Shown in pieces: positions 1 through 9,155 of a stretch of DNA of 64,000 nucleotides. Both the position numbers and the translations under genes were made by a program. The stretch is from Ptiloglossa arizonensis (taxonomy: Eukaryota; Arthropoda; Insecta; Hymenoptera; Colletidae): the NCBI RefSeq assembly GCF_051014685.1, contig NW_027478540.1, positions 1 to 64,000 on the forward strand, given 5' to 3'. The first letter of the stretch is position 1; every line of letters begins with the position of its first letter. A model generated the notes under the pieces. The model had not been told where the DNA came from and did not search any database. It saw nothing but the letters and a program-made list of their open reading frames with translations.

Positions 1-600
1 TGATCCGTTTCTCCGTTTCTTTCTTAGTTTCTCCGTTTCTCGGTTTCTCCGTTGCTCCGTTTCTCAGTTTTTCCATTTCTCCGTCACTCCGCTTCTCGGT
101 TTCTCGGTTTCTCCGTTTCTCCGTTTCTCCGTTTCTCGGTTTCTCGATTTCTCCGTTTCTCCGTTTCTCGGTTTTTCCGTTTCTCCGTTTATCCGTTTCT
201 CCGTTTCTCCGTTTCTCGGTTTCTCCGTTTTTCCGTTTCTCGGTTTCTCCGTTTCTCCGTTTCTCGGTTTCTCCGTTTCTCAGTTTTTCCGTTTCGACGT
301 TTCTCGGTTCCTTCGGTTCTCCGTTTCTCCGTTTCTCCGTTTCTCCGTTTCTCGGTTTCTCCGTTTCTCCGTTTCTCCGTTTCTCCGTTTCTCCGTTTCT
401 CGGTTTCTCCGTTTCTCCGTTTGTCCGTTTGTCCGTTTGTCCGTTTCTCCGTTTCTCCGTTTCTCCGTTTCTCGGTTACTCCGTTTCTCGGTTTCTCGGT
501 TTCTCCGTTTCTCGCTTTCTCGGTTTCTCCGTTTCTCCGTTTCTCCGTTTCTCCGTTTCTCCGTTTCTCCGTTTCTCCGTTTCTCCGTTTCTCCGTTTCA
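1..600 (+). repeat. 8-bp-word cassette at the left edge of the window
   Basis: These 600 bp hold almost only the 8-bp word, with GTTTCTCC and GTTTCTCG mixed and no 12-bp words. The same word mix forms the cassettes beside the R-to-Y switches further right. This suggests that a switch lies just upstream of position 1, but it is not visible here. Confidence 0.7.
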
Positions 601-1185
601 TCGTTTCTTTCTCCGTTTCACCGTTTCTTTCTTCGTTTCTCCGTTTATTTCTTCGTTTCTCCAATTATTTCTCCGTTTCTCCAGTTATTTCTCCGTTTCT
701 TTGTTCGCTTCTCCATTTATTTCTCCGTTTCTCCGTTTCTTTGTTCGTTTCTCCGTTTATTTCTTCGTTTCTCCATTTATTTCTCCGTTTCATCGTTTCT
801 TTCTCCGTTTCACCGTTTCTTTCTTCGTTTCTCCGTTTATTTCTTCGTTTCTCCATTTATTTCTTTGTTTCTCCGTTTCTTTCTTCGTTTCTCCGTTTCT
901 GTGTTCGTTTCTCCGTTTCTTTCTCCGTTTCTCGGTTTATTTCTTCGTTTCTCCAATTATTTCTCCGTTTCTCCAGTTATTTCTCCGTTTCTTTGTTCGC
1001 TTCTCCATTTATTTCTCCGTTTCTCCGTTTCTTTGTTCGTTTCTCCGTTTATTTCTTCGTTTCTCCATTTATTTCTCCGTTTCATCGTTTCTTTCTCCGT
1101 TTCACCGTTTCTTTCTTCGTTTCTCCGTTTATTTCTTCGTTTCTCCATTTATTTCTTTGTTTCTCCGTTTCTTTCTTCGTTTCTC
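599..1185 (+). repeat. 292-bp tandem duplication in the unit 1 Y arm
   Basis: A phrase with ATCG, a run reading GTTTCACCG and two AT-rich words (AATTATTTCTCC, AGTTATTTCTCC) occurs near 660 and again near 952. The phrase at 791 recurs at 1083, an offset of 292 bp (73 four-base words). The copies look nearly identical by eye. Confidence 0.75.
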
Positions 1186-1789
1186 CGTTTCTGTGTTCGT
1201 TTCTCCGTTTCTTTCTCCGTTTCTCGGTTAATTTCTTCGTTTCTCCATTTATTTCTCCGATTCTCCGTTTCTTTCTTCGTTTCTTCGTTTCTTTCTTCGT
1301 TTCTCCGTTTCTTTCTTCGTTTCTCCGTTTCTTTCTTCGTTTCTCCGTTTCTTTCTTCGTTTCCCGATTCTTTGTTCGTTTCTCCGTTTCTTTGTTCGTT
1401 TCTCCGTTTCTTTCTTTGTTTCTCCGATTCTTTGTTCGTTTCTCCGTTTAGTTCTTCATTTCTCCATTTATTTCTCCGATTCTCCGTTTCTTTCTTCGTT
1501 TCTCCGTTTCTTTGTTCCTTTCTCCGTTTTTTGGTCGTTTCTCCGGTTCTTTGTTCGCTTCTCCGTTTCTTTGTTCGTTTCTCCGTTTCTTTCTTCGTTT
1601 CTCCGTTTCTATCTTCGTTTCCCGATTCTTTCTTCGTTTCTCCGTTTCTTTGTTCGTTTCTCCGTTTCTTTCTTTGTTTCTCCGTTTCTTTGTTCGTTTC
1701 TCCGTGTAGTTCTTCATTTCTCCATTTATTTCTCCGATTCTCCGTTTCTTTCTTCGTTTCTCCGTTTCTTTGTTCGTTTCTCCGTTTCT

Positions 1790-3386
1790 TTCTCCGTTTC
1801 TCGGTTTATTTCTTCGTTTCTCCATTTATTTCTCCGATTCTCCGTTTATTTCTTCATTTCTCCATTTATTTCTCCGATTCTCCGTTTCTTTCTTCGTTTC
1901 AGCGTTTCTTTCTTTGTTTCTCCGTTTCTTTGTTCGTTTCTCCGTTTATTTCTTCATTTCTCCATTTATTTCTCCGATTCTCCATTTATTTCTCCGTTTC
2001 TCCGTTTCTTTGTTCGCTTCTCCATTTATTTCTCCGTGTCTTCGTTTCTTTGTTCGTTTCTCCGTTTCTTTGTTCGTTTCTTCGTTTCTTTGTTCGTTTC
2101 TCCGTTTCTTTCTTCGTTTCTCCGTTTCTTTCTTCGTTTCTCCGTTTCTTTCTTCGTTTCTCCGTTTCTTTCTTCGTTTCCCGTTTCTTTCTTCGTTTCT
2201 CCGTTTCTTTCTTCGTTTCTCCGTTTCTTTCTTTGTTTCTCCATTTCTTTGTACGTTTCTCCGTTTATTTCTTCATTGCTCCATTTATTTCTCCGTTTCT
2301 CCGTTTCTTTCTTCGTTTCTCCGTTTCTTTGTTCGTTTCTCCGTTTCTATCTTTGTTTCTCCGATTCTTTGTTCGTTTCTCCGTTTATTTCTTCATTTCT
2401 CTATTTATTTCTCCGATTCTCCGTTTCTTTCTTCGTTTCTCCGTTTCTTTGTTCGTTTCCCGTTTCTTTCATCGTTTCTCCATTTCTTTGTTCGTTTCTC
2501 CGTTTCTTTCTTTGTTTCTCCGTTTCTTTGTTCGTTTCTCCGTTTATTTCTTCATTTCTGCATTTATTTCTCCGATTCTCCGTTTCTTTCTTCGTTTCTC
2601 CGTTTCCTTCTCCGTTTCTCCTTTTTTTGGTCGTTTCTCCGTTTCTTTGTTCGTTTCTCCGTTTCTTTGTTCGATTCTCCGTTTCTTTGTTCGTTTCTCT
2701 ATTTCTTTGTTCGTTTCTCCGTTTCTTTATTCGTTTCTTCGTTTCTTTGTTCGTTTCTCCGTTTCTTTGTTCATTTCTCCGTTTCTTTGTTCGTTTCTCC
2801 GTTTCCTTCTCCGTTTCTCCTTTTTTTGGTCGTTTCTCCGTTTCTTTGTTCGTTTCTCCGTTTCTTTGTTCGTTTCTCCGTTTCTTTGTTCATTTCTCCG
2901 TTTCTTTGTTCGTTTCTCCGTTTCTTTGTTCGTTTCTCCGTTTCTTTCTCCGTTTCTCGGTTTATTTCTTCGTTTCTCCATTTATTTCTCCGATTCTCCG
3001 TTTATTTCTTCATTTCTCCATTTATTTCTCCGATTCTCCGTTTCTTTCTTCGTTTCAGCGTTTCTTTCTTTGTTTCTCCGTTTCTTTGTTCGTTTCTCCG
3101 TTTATTTCTTCATTTCTCCATTTATTTCTCCGATTCTCCATTTATTTCTCCGTTTCTCCGTTTCTTTGTTCGCTTCTCCATTTATTTCTCCGTGTCTTCG
3201 TTTCTTTGTTCGTTTCTCCGTTTCTTTGTTCGTTTCTTCGTTTCTTTGTTCGTTTCTCAGTTTCTTTCTTCGTTTCTCCGTTTCTTTCTTCGTTTCTCCG
3301 TTTCTTTCTTCGTTTCTCCGTTTCTTTCTTCGTTTCCCGTTTCTTTCTTCGTTTCTCCGTTTCTTTCTTCGTTTCTCCGTTTCTTT
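1790..3386 (+). repeat. Direct duplication with 1,156-bp offset
   Basis: The word series around 1901 (a rare TTTCAGCG variant followed by TTCTTTG) recurs at 3057, and the TGTTCGCTTC variant at 2011 recurs at 3167. About 440 bp match (roughly 1790-2230 with 2946-3386) at a constant offset of 1,156 bp before the copies diverge. Confidence 0.65.
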
Positions 3387-5220
3387 GTCCGTTTCTCCGT
3401 TTCTTTCTTCGTTTCTCCGTTTATTTCTTCGTTTCCCCATTTATTTCTCCGATTCTCCGTTTCTTTCTTCGTTTCTCAGTTTCTTTCTTCGTTTCTCCGT
3501 TTCTTTTTTCGTTTCTCCATTTATTTCTCCGATTCTCCGTTTCTTTGTTCGTTTCTTCGTTTCTTTCTTCGTTACTCCGTTTCTTTCTTCGTTTCTCCGT
3601 TTCTTTCTTCGTTTCTCCGTTTATTTCTTCGTTTCTCCATTTATTTCTCCGTTTCTCCGTTTCTTTGTTCGTTTCTCCGTTTCTTTGTTCGTTTCTCCGT
3701 TTCTTTGTTCGTTTCTCCGTTTCTTTCTTCGTTTCACCGTTTCTTTGTTCGTGTCTCCGTTTCTTTCTCCGTTTCTCGGTTTATTTCTTCGTTTCTCCAT
3801 TTATTTCTCAGATTCTCCATTTCTTTCTTCGTTACTCTGTTTCTTTCTTCGTTTCTCCGTTTCTTTCTTCGTTTCTCCGTTTCCTTCTTCGTTTCTCCGT
3901 TTCTTTCTTTGTTTCTCCGTTTCTTTCTTCATTTCTCCGTTTATTTCTTCGTTTTTCCCTTTCATTCTTCGTTTCTCTGTTTCTTTCTTCGTTTCTCCGT
4001 TTCTTCCTCCGTTTCTCGGTTTATTTCTTCGTTTCTCCGTTTCATTCTTCGTTTCTCCGTTTCTTTCTTCGTTTCTCCGTTTCTTTGTTCGTTTCTCCGT
4101 TTATTTCTTCGTTTCTCCATTTATTTCTCCGTTTCTCCGTTTCTTTGTTCGTTTCTCCGTTTCTTATTTCGTTTCTCCGTTTCTATCTTCGTTTCTCCGT
4201 TTCTTTCTTCGTTTCTCCATTTCTTTGTTCGTTTCTCTGTTTCTTTCTTCGTTTCTCCGTTTCTTTGTTCGTTTCTCCGTTTCTTTCTCCGTTTCTCGGT
4301 TTATTTCTTCGTTTCTCCATTTATTTCTCCGATTCTCCGTTTCTTTCTTCGTTTCTCAGTTTCTTTCTTCATTTCTCCGTTTCTTTCTTCGTTTCTCCGT
4401 TTCTTTCTTCGTTTCTCCGTTTCTTTCATCGTTTCTCCGTTTCTTTCTTCGTTTCTCCGTTTCTTTGTTCGTTTCTCGGTTTCTTTCTCCGTTTCTCGGT
4501 TTATTTCTTCGTTTCTCCATTTATTACTCCGATTCTCCGTTTCTTTCTTCGTTTCTTCGTTTCTATCTTCGTTACTCCGTTTCTTTCTTCGTTTCTCCGT
4601 TTCTTTCTTCGTTTCTCCGTTTCTTTGTTCGTTTCTCCGTTTCTTTGTTCGTTTCACCGTTCCTTTCTTCGTTTCTCCGTTTCTTTGTTCGTTTCTGCGT
4701 TCCTTTCTTCGTTTCTCCGTTTATTTCTTCGTTTATCCATTTATTTCTCCGTTTCTCCGTTTCTTTCTTCGTTTCTCCGTTTCTTTGTCCGTTTATCCGT
4801 TTCTTTGTTCGTTTCTCCGTTTCTCCGTTTCTTTCTTCGTTTGTCCGTTTCTTTGTTCGCTTCTCTGTTTGTTTCTTCGTTTCTCCATTTATTTCTCCGT
4901 TTCTCAGTTTCTTTGCTCGTTTCTCCGTTTCTTTGTTCGTTTCTCCGCTCCCTTCTTCGTTTCTCCGTTTATTTCTTCGTTTCTCCATTTATTTCTCCGT
5001 TTCTCCGTTTCTTTCTTCGTTTCTCCGTTTCTTTGTTCGTTTCACCGTTCCTTTCTTCGTTTCTCCGTTTCTTTCTTCGTTTCTTCGTTTCTTTCTTCGC
5101 TTCTCCGTTTCTTTCTTCGTTTCTCCGTTTCTTTCTTCGTTTCTCCGTTTCTTTCTTCGTTTCTCCGTTTCTTTCTTCGTTTCTCCGTTTCTTTGTTCGT
5201 TTCTGCGTTTCTTTCTCCGT

Positions 5221-5700
5221 TTCTCGGTTTATTTCTTCGTTTCCCCATTTATTTCTCCGATTCTCCGTTTCTTTCTTCGTTTCTTCGTTTCTTTCTTCGT
5301 ATCTCCGTTTCTTTGTTCGTTTCTCCGTTTCTTTGTTCGTTTCTCCGTTTCTTTCTTCGTTTTTCCGTTTCTTTGTTCGTTTCTCCGTTTCTTTGTCCGT
5401 TTCTCCGTTTCTTTGTTCGTTTCTCCGTTTCTTTCTCCGTTTCTCGGTTTATTTCTTCGTTTCTGCATTTATTTCTCCGATTCTCCGTTTCTTTCTTCGT
5501 TTCTTCGTTTCTTTCTTCGTATCTCCGTTTCTTTGTTCGTTTCTCCGTTTCTTTGTTCGTTTCTCCGTTTCTTTCTTCGTTTCTCCGTTTCTTTCTTCGT
5601 TTCTCCGTTTCTTTCTTCGTTTCTCCGTTTCTTTGTTCGTTTCTGCGTTTCTTTCTCCGTTTCTCGGTTTATTTCTTCGTTTCCCCATTTATTTCTCCGA
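5221..5700 (+). repeat. 220-bp higher-order repeat, about two copies plus
   Basis: The marker words TTCTCGGTTTATTTCTTCG occur at 5221, 5441 and 5661, a period of 220 bp or eleven 20-bp composites. Each is followed by the ATTTATTTCTCCGATTC phrase. Confidence 0.75.
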
Positions 5701-5926
5701 TTCTCCGTTTCTTTCTTCGTTTCTCCGTTTCTTTCTTCGTTTCTCCGTTTCTTTCTTCGTTTCTCCGTTTCTTTCTTCGTTTCTCCGTTTCTTTCTTCGT
5801 TTCTCCGTTTCTTTCTTCGTTTCTCAGTTTTTTTCTTCGCTTCTCCGTTTCTTCCTTCGTTTCTTCGTTTCTCCGTTTCACCGTTTCTCCGTTTCTCCGT
5901 TACTCCGTTTCTCCGATTCTCCGTTT

Positions 5927-6143
5927 CGATTAAATGATTATAATAGTTATAATTTCTATTATAAATCATTTGAGCAATAGTTAAGTTATACACTAATACT
6001 CTAAATACATATTTAATATATTTTTTAATCTCTTTAGCCTCCAGAAGAATTTTATTTATACTATTTACTGTATATAATAATTTGCACAGAATCGGAAATA
6101 AATCTAATTATTTATTTATAATAATTATTTTTTATTCACTTAT
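5927..6143 (+). repeat. Core A left terminal inverted repeat
   Basis: 217 bp, running from CGATTAAATGATTATAATA to CACTTAT. It is the inverse of 7434-7650, with scattered substitutions clustered in the outer 60 bp. Confidence 0.85.
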
Positions 6144-6495
6144 TTTACCAAAAATTTCGATTCATCATGTATTAATCAAATGTTAAATTGATATATCTCA
6201 TAGACAGTTATTACTTTCCATGTTTTAAAACTTTAAGAAACATCTCTTTACTTTGAAGTTCGATCAAAATCAATTGCTAGAGGCGAATCAATCATTTTTA
6301 ATGCATAAATAAGATGCACATTGTTCGATCAATATAGGGAACATGCGTAAATGTTAATAACAATCGCTGAAATGAACAAATATTCACTGAAACCGTTCGC
6401 CTTCTCAGACTTCGCATTATCTTGACATTTATTTATCATAATTATTAACAACCGTCGTTGGACCGTAGATTAAACATTTTTTGACAATGTTTCGG

Positions 6496-6503
6496 TATAA
6501 AAA
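6496..6503 (+). promoter_or_regulatory. TATA box, core A
   Basis: TATAAAAA in the context TTTCGGTATAAAAAGCCATC. The same box is kept in cores B, D, E and G and is removed by a deletion in C and F. No clear initiator is visible 25-30 bp downstream, so promoter activity is only a candidate. Confidence 0.35.
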
Positions 6504-6672
6504 GCCATCAATTTCTTGAAATATTTGGTTAGATCGAACAAATACGATCGAAGAAGCCGTGGGATAAAATAAATGAATATTTCTCTACATATCGGAATTA
6601 TAGTTTGTATGTATGCAAATATATTCTGAACCCGCAATTACAAATCCCTGTAACGTGGTAATTACATGGGTT

Positions 6673-6779
6673 GCCATCTACTGGAGAAAGGGGTAAACTA
6701 CACTTAAGGGGTGAAAACACCTGGCGGAGAAACGCTCAAGTTTGTCGAGGAATTGTTCTAATTTCCACAAATAGATGGC
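6673..6779. promoter_or_regulatory. CTCF-like site pair, core A
   Basis: The minus strand at 6673-6684 reads CCAGTAGATGGC, an exact match to the published core CCASYAGRKGGC. The plus strand at 6768-6779 reads CAAATAGATGGC (10 of 12) and continues GCG, close to the fly CTCF form. The two sites point away from each other, 95 bp apart. Binding is inferred, not shown. Confidence 0.4.
6725..6736 (+). other. Array-like seed word inside core A
   Basis: CGGAGAAACGCT. Its first ten bases equal the commonest R-strand array word, and all twelve equal the centre of switches at 27474, 33838 and 51066. It also occurs in cores B, C, D, E and G. Core F has one base changed. Confidence 0.5.
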
Positions 6780-7129
6780 GCGACAAGTACAATTTACCGA
6801 CATTAGAGATATTTCTATTTGTATGATATTCCCTACCGTGCGATATAATAAATAAATACTTTTGTACAAACTTTTGTATGTTTCATCTTTCGAATAAATG
6901 TAAAATTAAACCTTCCACGGTAAATTTGATTCTTGAATTTATGAATGTTTCTAGAACGATTTATTTCCGTATAAAGAGTGCTATAGGTGGGTAATTTGTG
7001 TACATAATAATTATTGAGTAAAAAATAATTTTTCTTTTAAAAGAGGTTAATATATTAAATAAGGAGGAAGAGTTAATCTTTATTATTTTAAATATAAAAA
7101 TTAAAATTAAAGAAATTATTGAATATAAA

Positions 7130-7240
7130 ATGAAATATGTTAAAAATGTATTTTTGTTAATTATTAATAAAATAACTATAATAGATGTTTGTATAACAAA
7201 TGAATATCCTATAATTATTATGATCGATTTTTTTGTTTAA
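7130..7240 (+). CDS. 36-codon conserved open frame, core A (doubtful gene)
   Basis: It begins MKYVKNVFLL and ends IIIMIDFFV, with stop TAA. All seven cores keep exactly 111 bp here. The frame is also open for about 30 codons upstream without an ATG. I recognise no family. The composition (Ile, Lys, Asn, Phe) is what AT-rich DNA gives, and differences between copies include replacements (Asp/Asn, Ile/Thr/Val). More likely non-coding. Confidence 0.12.
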   Translation: MKYVKNVFLLIINKITIIDVCITNEYPIIIMIDFFV

Positions 7241-7433
7241 GCAAATGCTAGGGGCAATAATTACATTAATTAGGCAAATAAAATAAATTTCATTATTAAA
7301 TTTTAATATGAGTTCTATAATAATTATAGGGATTAATTTTCTTAAAGCTATTATAAAAAATAGATTAATTCAATTTAATGTATAAATTAAAGAAATGAAA
7401 CGAACATTTAAAGAGTACATACCAATTTTTAAG

Positions 7434-7650
7434 ATAAGTGAAAAAAAAATAATTATTATAAATAAATAATTAGATTTATTTCCGATTCTGTGTAAATTAT
7501 TATATATAGTAAATAGTATAAATAAAATTCTTCTGGAGACTAAAGAGATTAAAAAATATATTAATTATGTATTTAGAGTATTAGTGTCTAATTTAACTAT
7601 AGATCAAATGATTTATAAAAGAACTTTTAAATATTATAATCATTTAATCG
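7434..7650 (-). repeat. Core A right terminal inverted repeat
   Basis: 217-bp inverse of 5927-6143, ending TAATCATTTAATCG at the first array word. Shares private variants with the left end of core B. Confidence 0.85.
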
Positions 7651-8299
7651 AAACGGAGAAACGGAAAAACGGAGAAACGATGAAACGAAGGAACAAACGG
7701 AGACACGAAGAAAGAAACGGAGAAATGAAGAAGGAAACGAAGAAACGAAGAAAGAAACGGAGAAACGAAGAAATAAACAGACAAACGGAGAAAGAAACGG
7801 AGAAACGAAGAAAGAACAGAGAAACGAACAAAGAAACGCAGAAACGAAGAATGAAACGGAGAAACGAAGAAATAAAGGGAGAAATGAAGAAAGAAACGGA
7901 GAAACAAAGAAAGAAACGGCGAAACGAACAAAGAAAAGGAGAAACGAAGAAAGAAACGGAGAAACGAAGAATGAAACGGAGAAACGAAGAAAGAAACGGA
8001 GAAATAAATGGAGAAACGAAGATATAAACGGAGAAACGAAGAAAGAAACGGAGAAACGAAGAAACGATGAAAGAAACGGAGAAACGAAGAAAGAAGCGGA
8101 GAAACGAAGAAAGAAACGGAGTAACGAAGTCAGAAACGAAGAAACGAAGAAAGAAACGGAGAAACGAAGAAAGAAACGGAGAAACGGAGAAATAAATGGA
8201 GAAACGAAGAAATAAACGGAGAAACGAAGAAAGAAACGGAGAAACGAAAAAGAAACGGAGAAACGAAGAAAGAAACGGAGAAACGAACAAAGAAACGGA

Positions 8300-9155
8300 G
8301 AAACGAACAAAGAAACGGAGATACGAAGAAAGAAACGAAGAAACGAAGAAAGAAACGGAGAATCGGAGAAATAAATGCAGAAACGAAGAAATAAACCGAG
8401 AAACGGAGAAACGAACAAAGAAACGGAGAAACGAACAAAGAAACGGAGAAACGAACAAAGAATCGGAGAAACGAAGAAAGAAACGGAGAACCGAACAAAG
8501 AAACGGAGAAACGAAGAAAGAAACGGAGAAACGAGCAAAGAAACGGAGAAACGAAGAAAGAAACGGAGAAACGAAGAAAGAAACGGAGAAACGGAGAAAT
8601 AAATGGAGAAACGAAGAAATAAACGGAGAAACAAAGAAAGAAACGGAGATACGAAGAAAGAAACGGAGAAACGAAGAAAGAAACGGAGAAACGAAGAAGG
8701 AAACGGAGATACGAAGAAAGAAACGGAGAAACGAACAAAGAAACGGAGATACGAAGAAAGAAACGAAGAAACGAAGAAAGAAACGGAGAATCGGAGAAAT
8801 AAATGCAGAAACGAAGAAATAAACCGAGAAACGGAGAAACGAACAAAGAAACGGAGAAACGAACAAAGAAACGGAGAAACGAACAAAGAATCGGAGAAAC
8901 GAAGAAAGAAACGGAGAACCGAACAAAGAAACGGAGAAACGAAGAAAGAAACGGAGAAACGAGCAAAGAAACGGAGAAACGAAGAAAGAAACGGAGAAAC
9001 GAAGAAAGAAACGGAGAAACGGAGAAATAAATGGAGAAACGAAGAAATAAACGGAGAAACAAAGAAAGAAACGGAGATACGAAGAAAGAAACGGAGAAAC
9101 GAAGAAAGAAACGGAGAAACGAAGAAGGAAACGGAGATACGAAGAAAGAAACGGA
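8300..9155 (-). repeat. 428-bp tandem duplication
   Basis: The block with AAATGCAG, an AACCGAAC variant and a GAGCAAAG variant at about 8375-8602 recurs at 8803-9030 without visible change. The offset is 428 bp, or 107 four-base words. Confidence 0.8.

Larger units (their letters stand above)
1..5926 (+). repeat. Pyrimidine (Y) array, left arm of unit 1
   Basis: This is a tandem array with the pyrimidine strand on +. Positions 1 to about 600 are pure 8-bp words (GTTTCTCC, GTTTCTCG). From about 600 the array becomes the 8+12 composite GTTTCTCCGTTTCTTTCTTC with many word variants (GTTTCTTTGTTC, GTTTATTTCTTC, ATTTATTTCTCC, GATTCTCC). It returns to 8-bp words in the last 60 bp before core A. It stays open in all three forward frames for kilobases, because the Y strand almost never has the two adjacent purines a stop codon needs. 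The translations are Phe/Ser/Leu/Arg/Val repeats in every frame, which argues against coding. The left end of the unit lies outside the window. Confidence 0.95.
6526..6915 (+). other. Candidate short polyadenylated transcription unit
   Basis: This is the interval from about 30 bp after the TATA box to just past the AATAAA signals at 6847-6856 and 6893-6898. A T/G-rich stretch (TTTTGTATGTTTC) lies between them. It contains the two CTCF-like sites and only very short open frames, so any RNA would be non-coding. It rests on motif order alone, and start and end are estimates. Confidence 0.2.
5927..7650 (+). mobile_element. Core A: AT-rich island with terminal inverted repeats
   Basis: This is one of seven related cores. 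It starts at CGATTAAATGATTATAATA and ends with its reverse complement. The 217-bp ends (5927-6143 and 7434-7650) are inverted repeats, about 90% alike by eye. Inside, left to right on +, are a conserved AT-rich stretch, a TATA box (6496-6503), a more GC-balanced block (about 6630-6830) with two CTCF-like sites, AATAAA signals (6847-6856, 6893-6898) and a 36-codon open frame (7130-7240). I see no transposase, reverse transcriptase or other recognisable protein. The inverted ends and flanking inverted arrays resemble a non-autonomous foldback-type element. That assignment is inference, and no target-site duplication can be seen because the flanks are arrays. Confidence 0.75.

Noticed and set aside
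600..5900. CRISPR array
   Set aside because: Repeats are 8 and 12 bp with no unique spacers and no cas genes; the variation is in words of the repeat itself.
6678..6869. 63-codon minus-strand frame in core A, and 80-codon plus-strand frame in core F (42888-43130)
   Set aside because: They read opposite strands of the same conserved block and neither is open in all copies; conservation there is better explained by the CTCF-like and other DNA signals.
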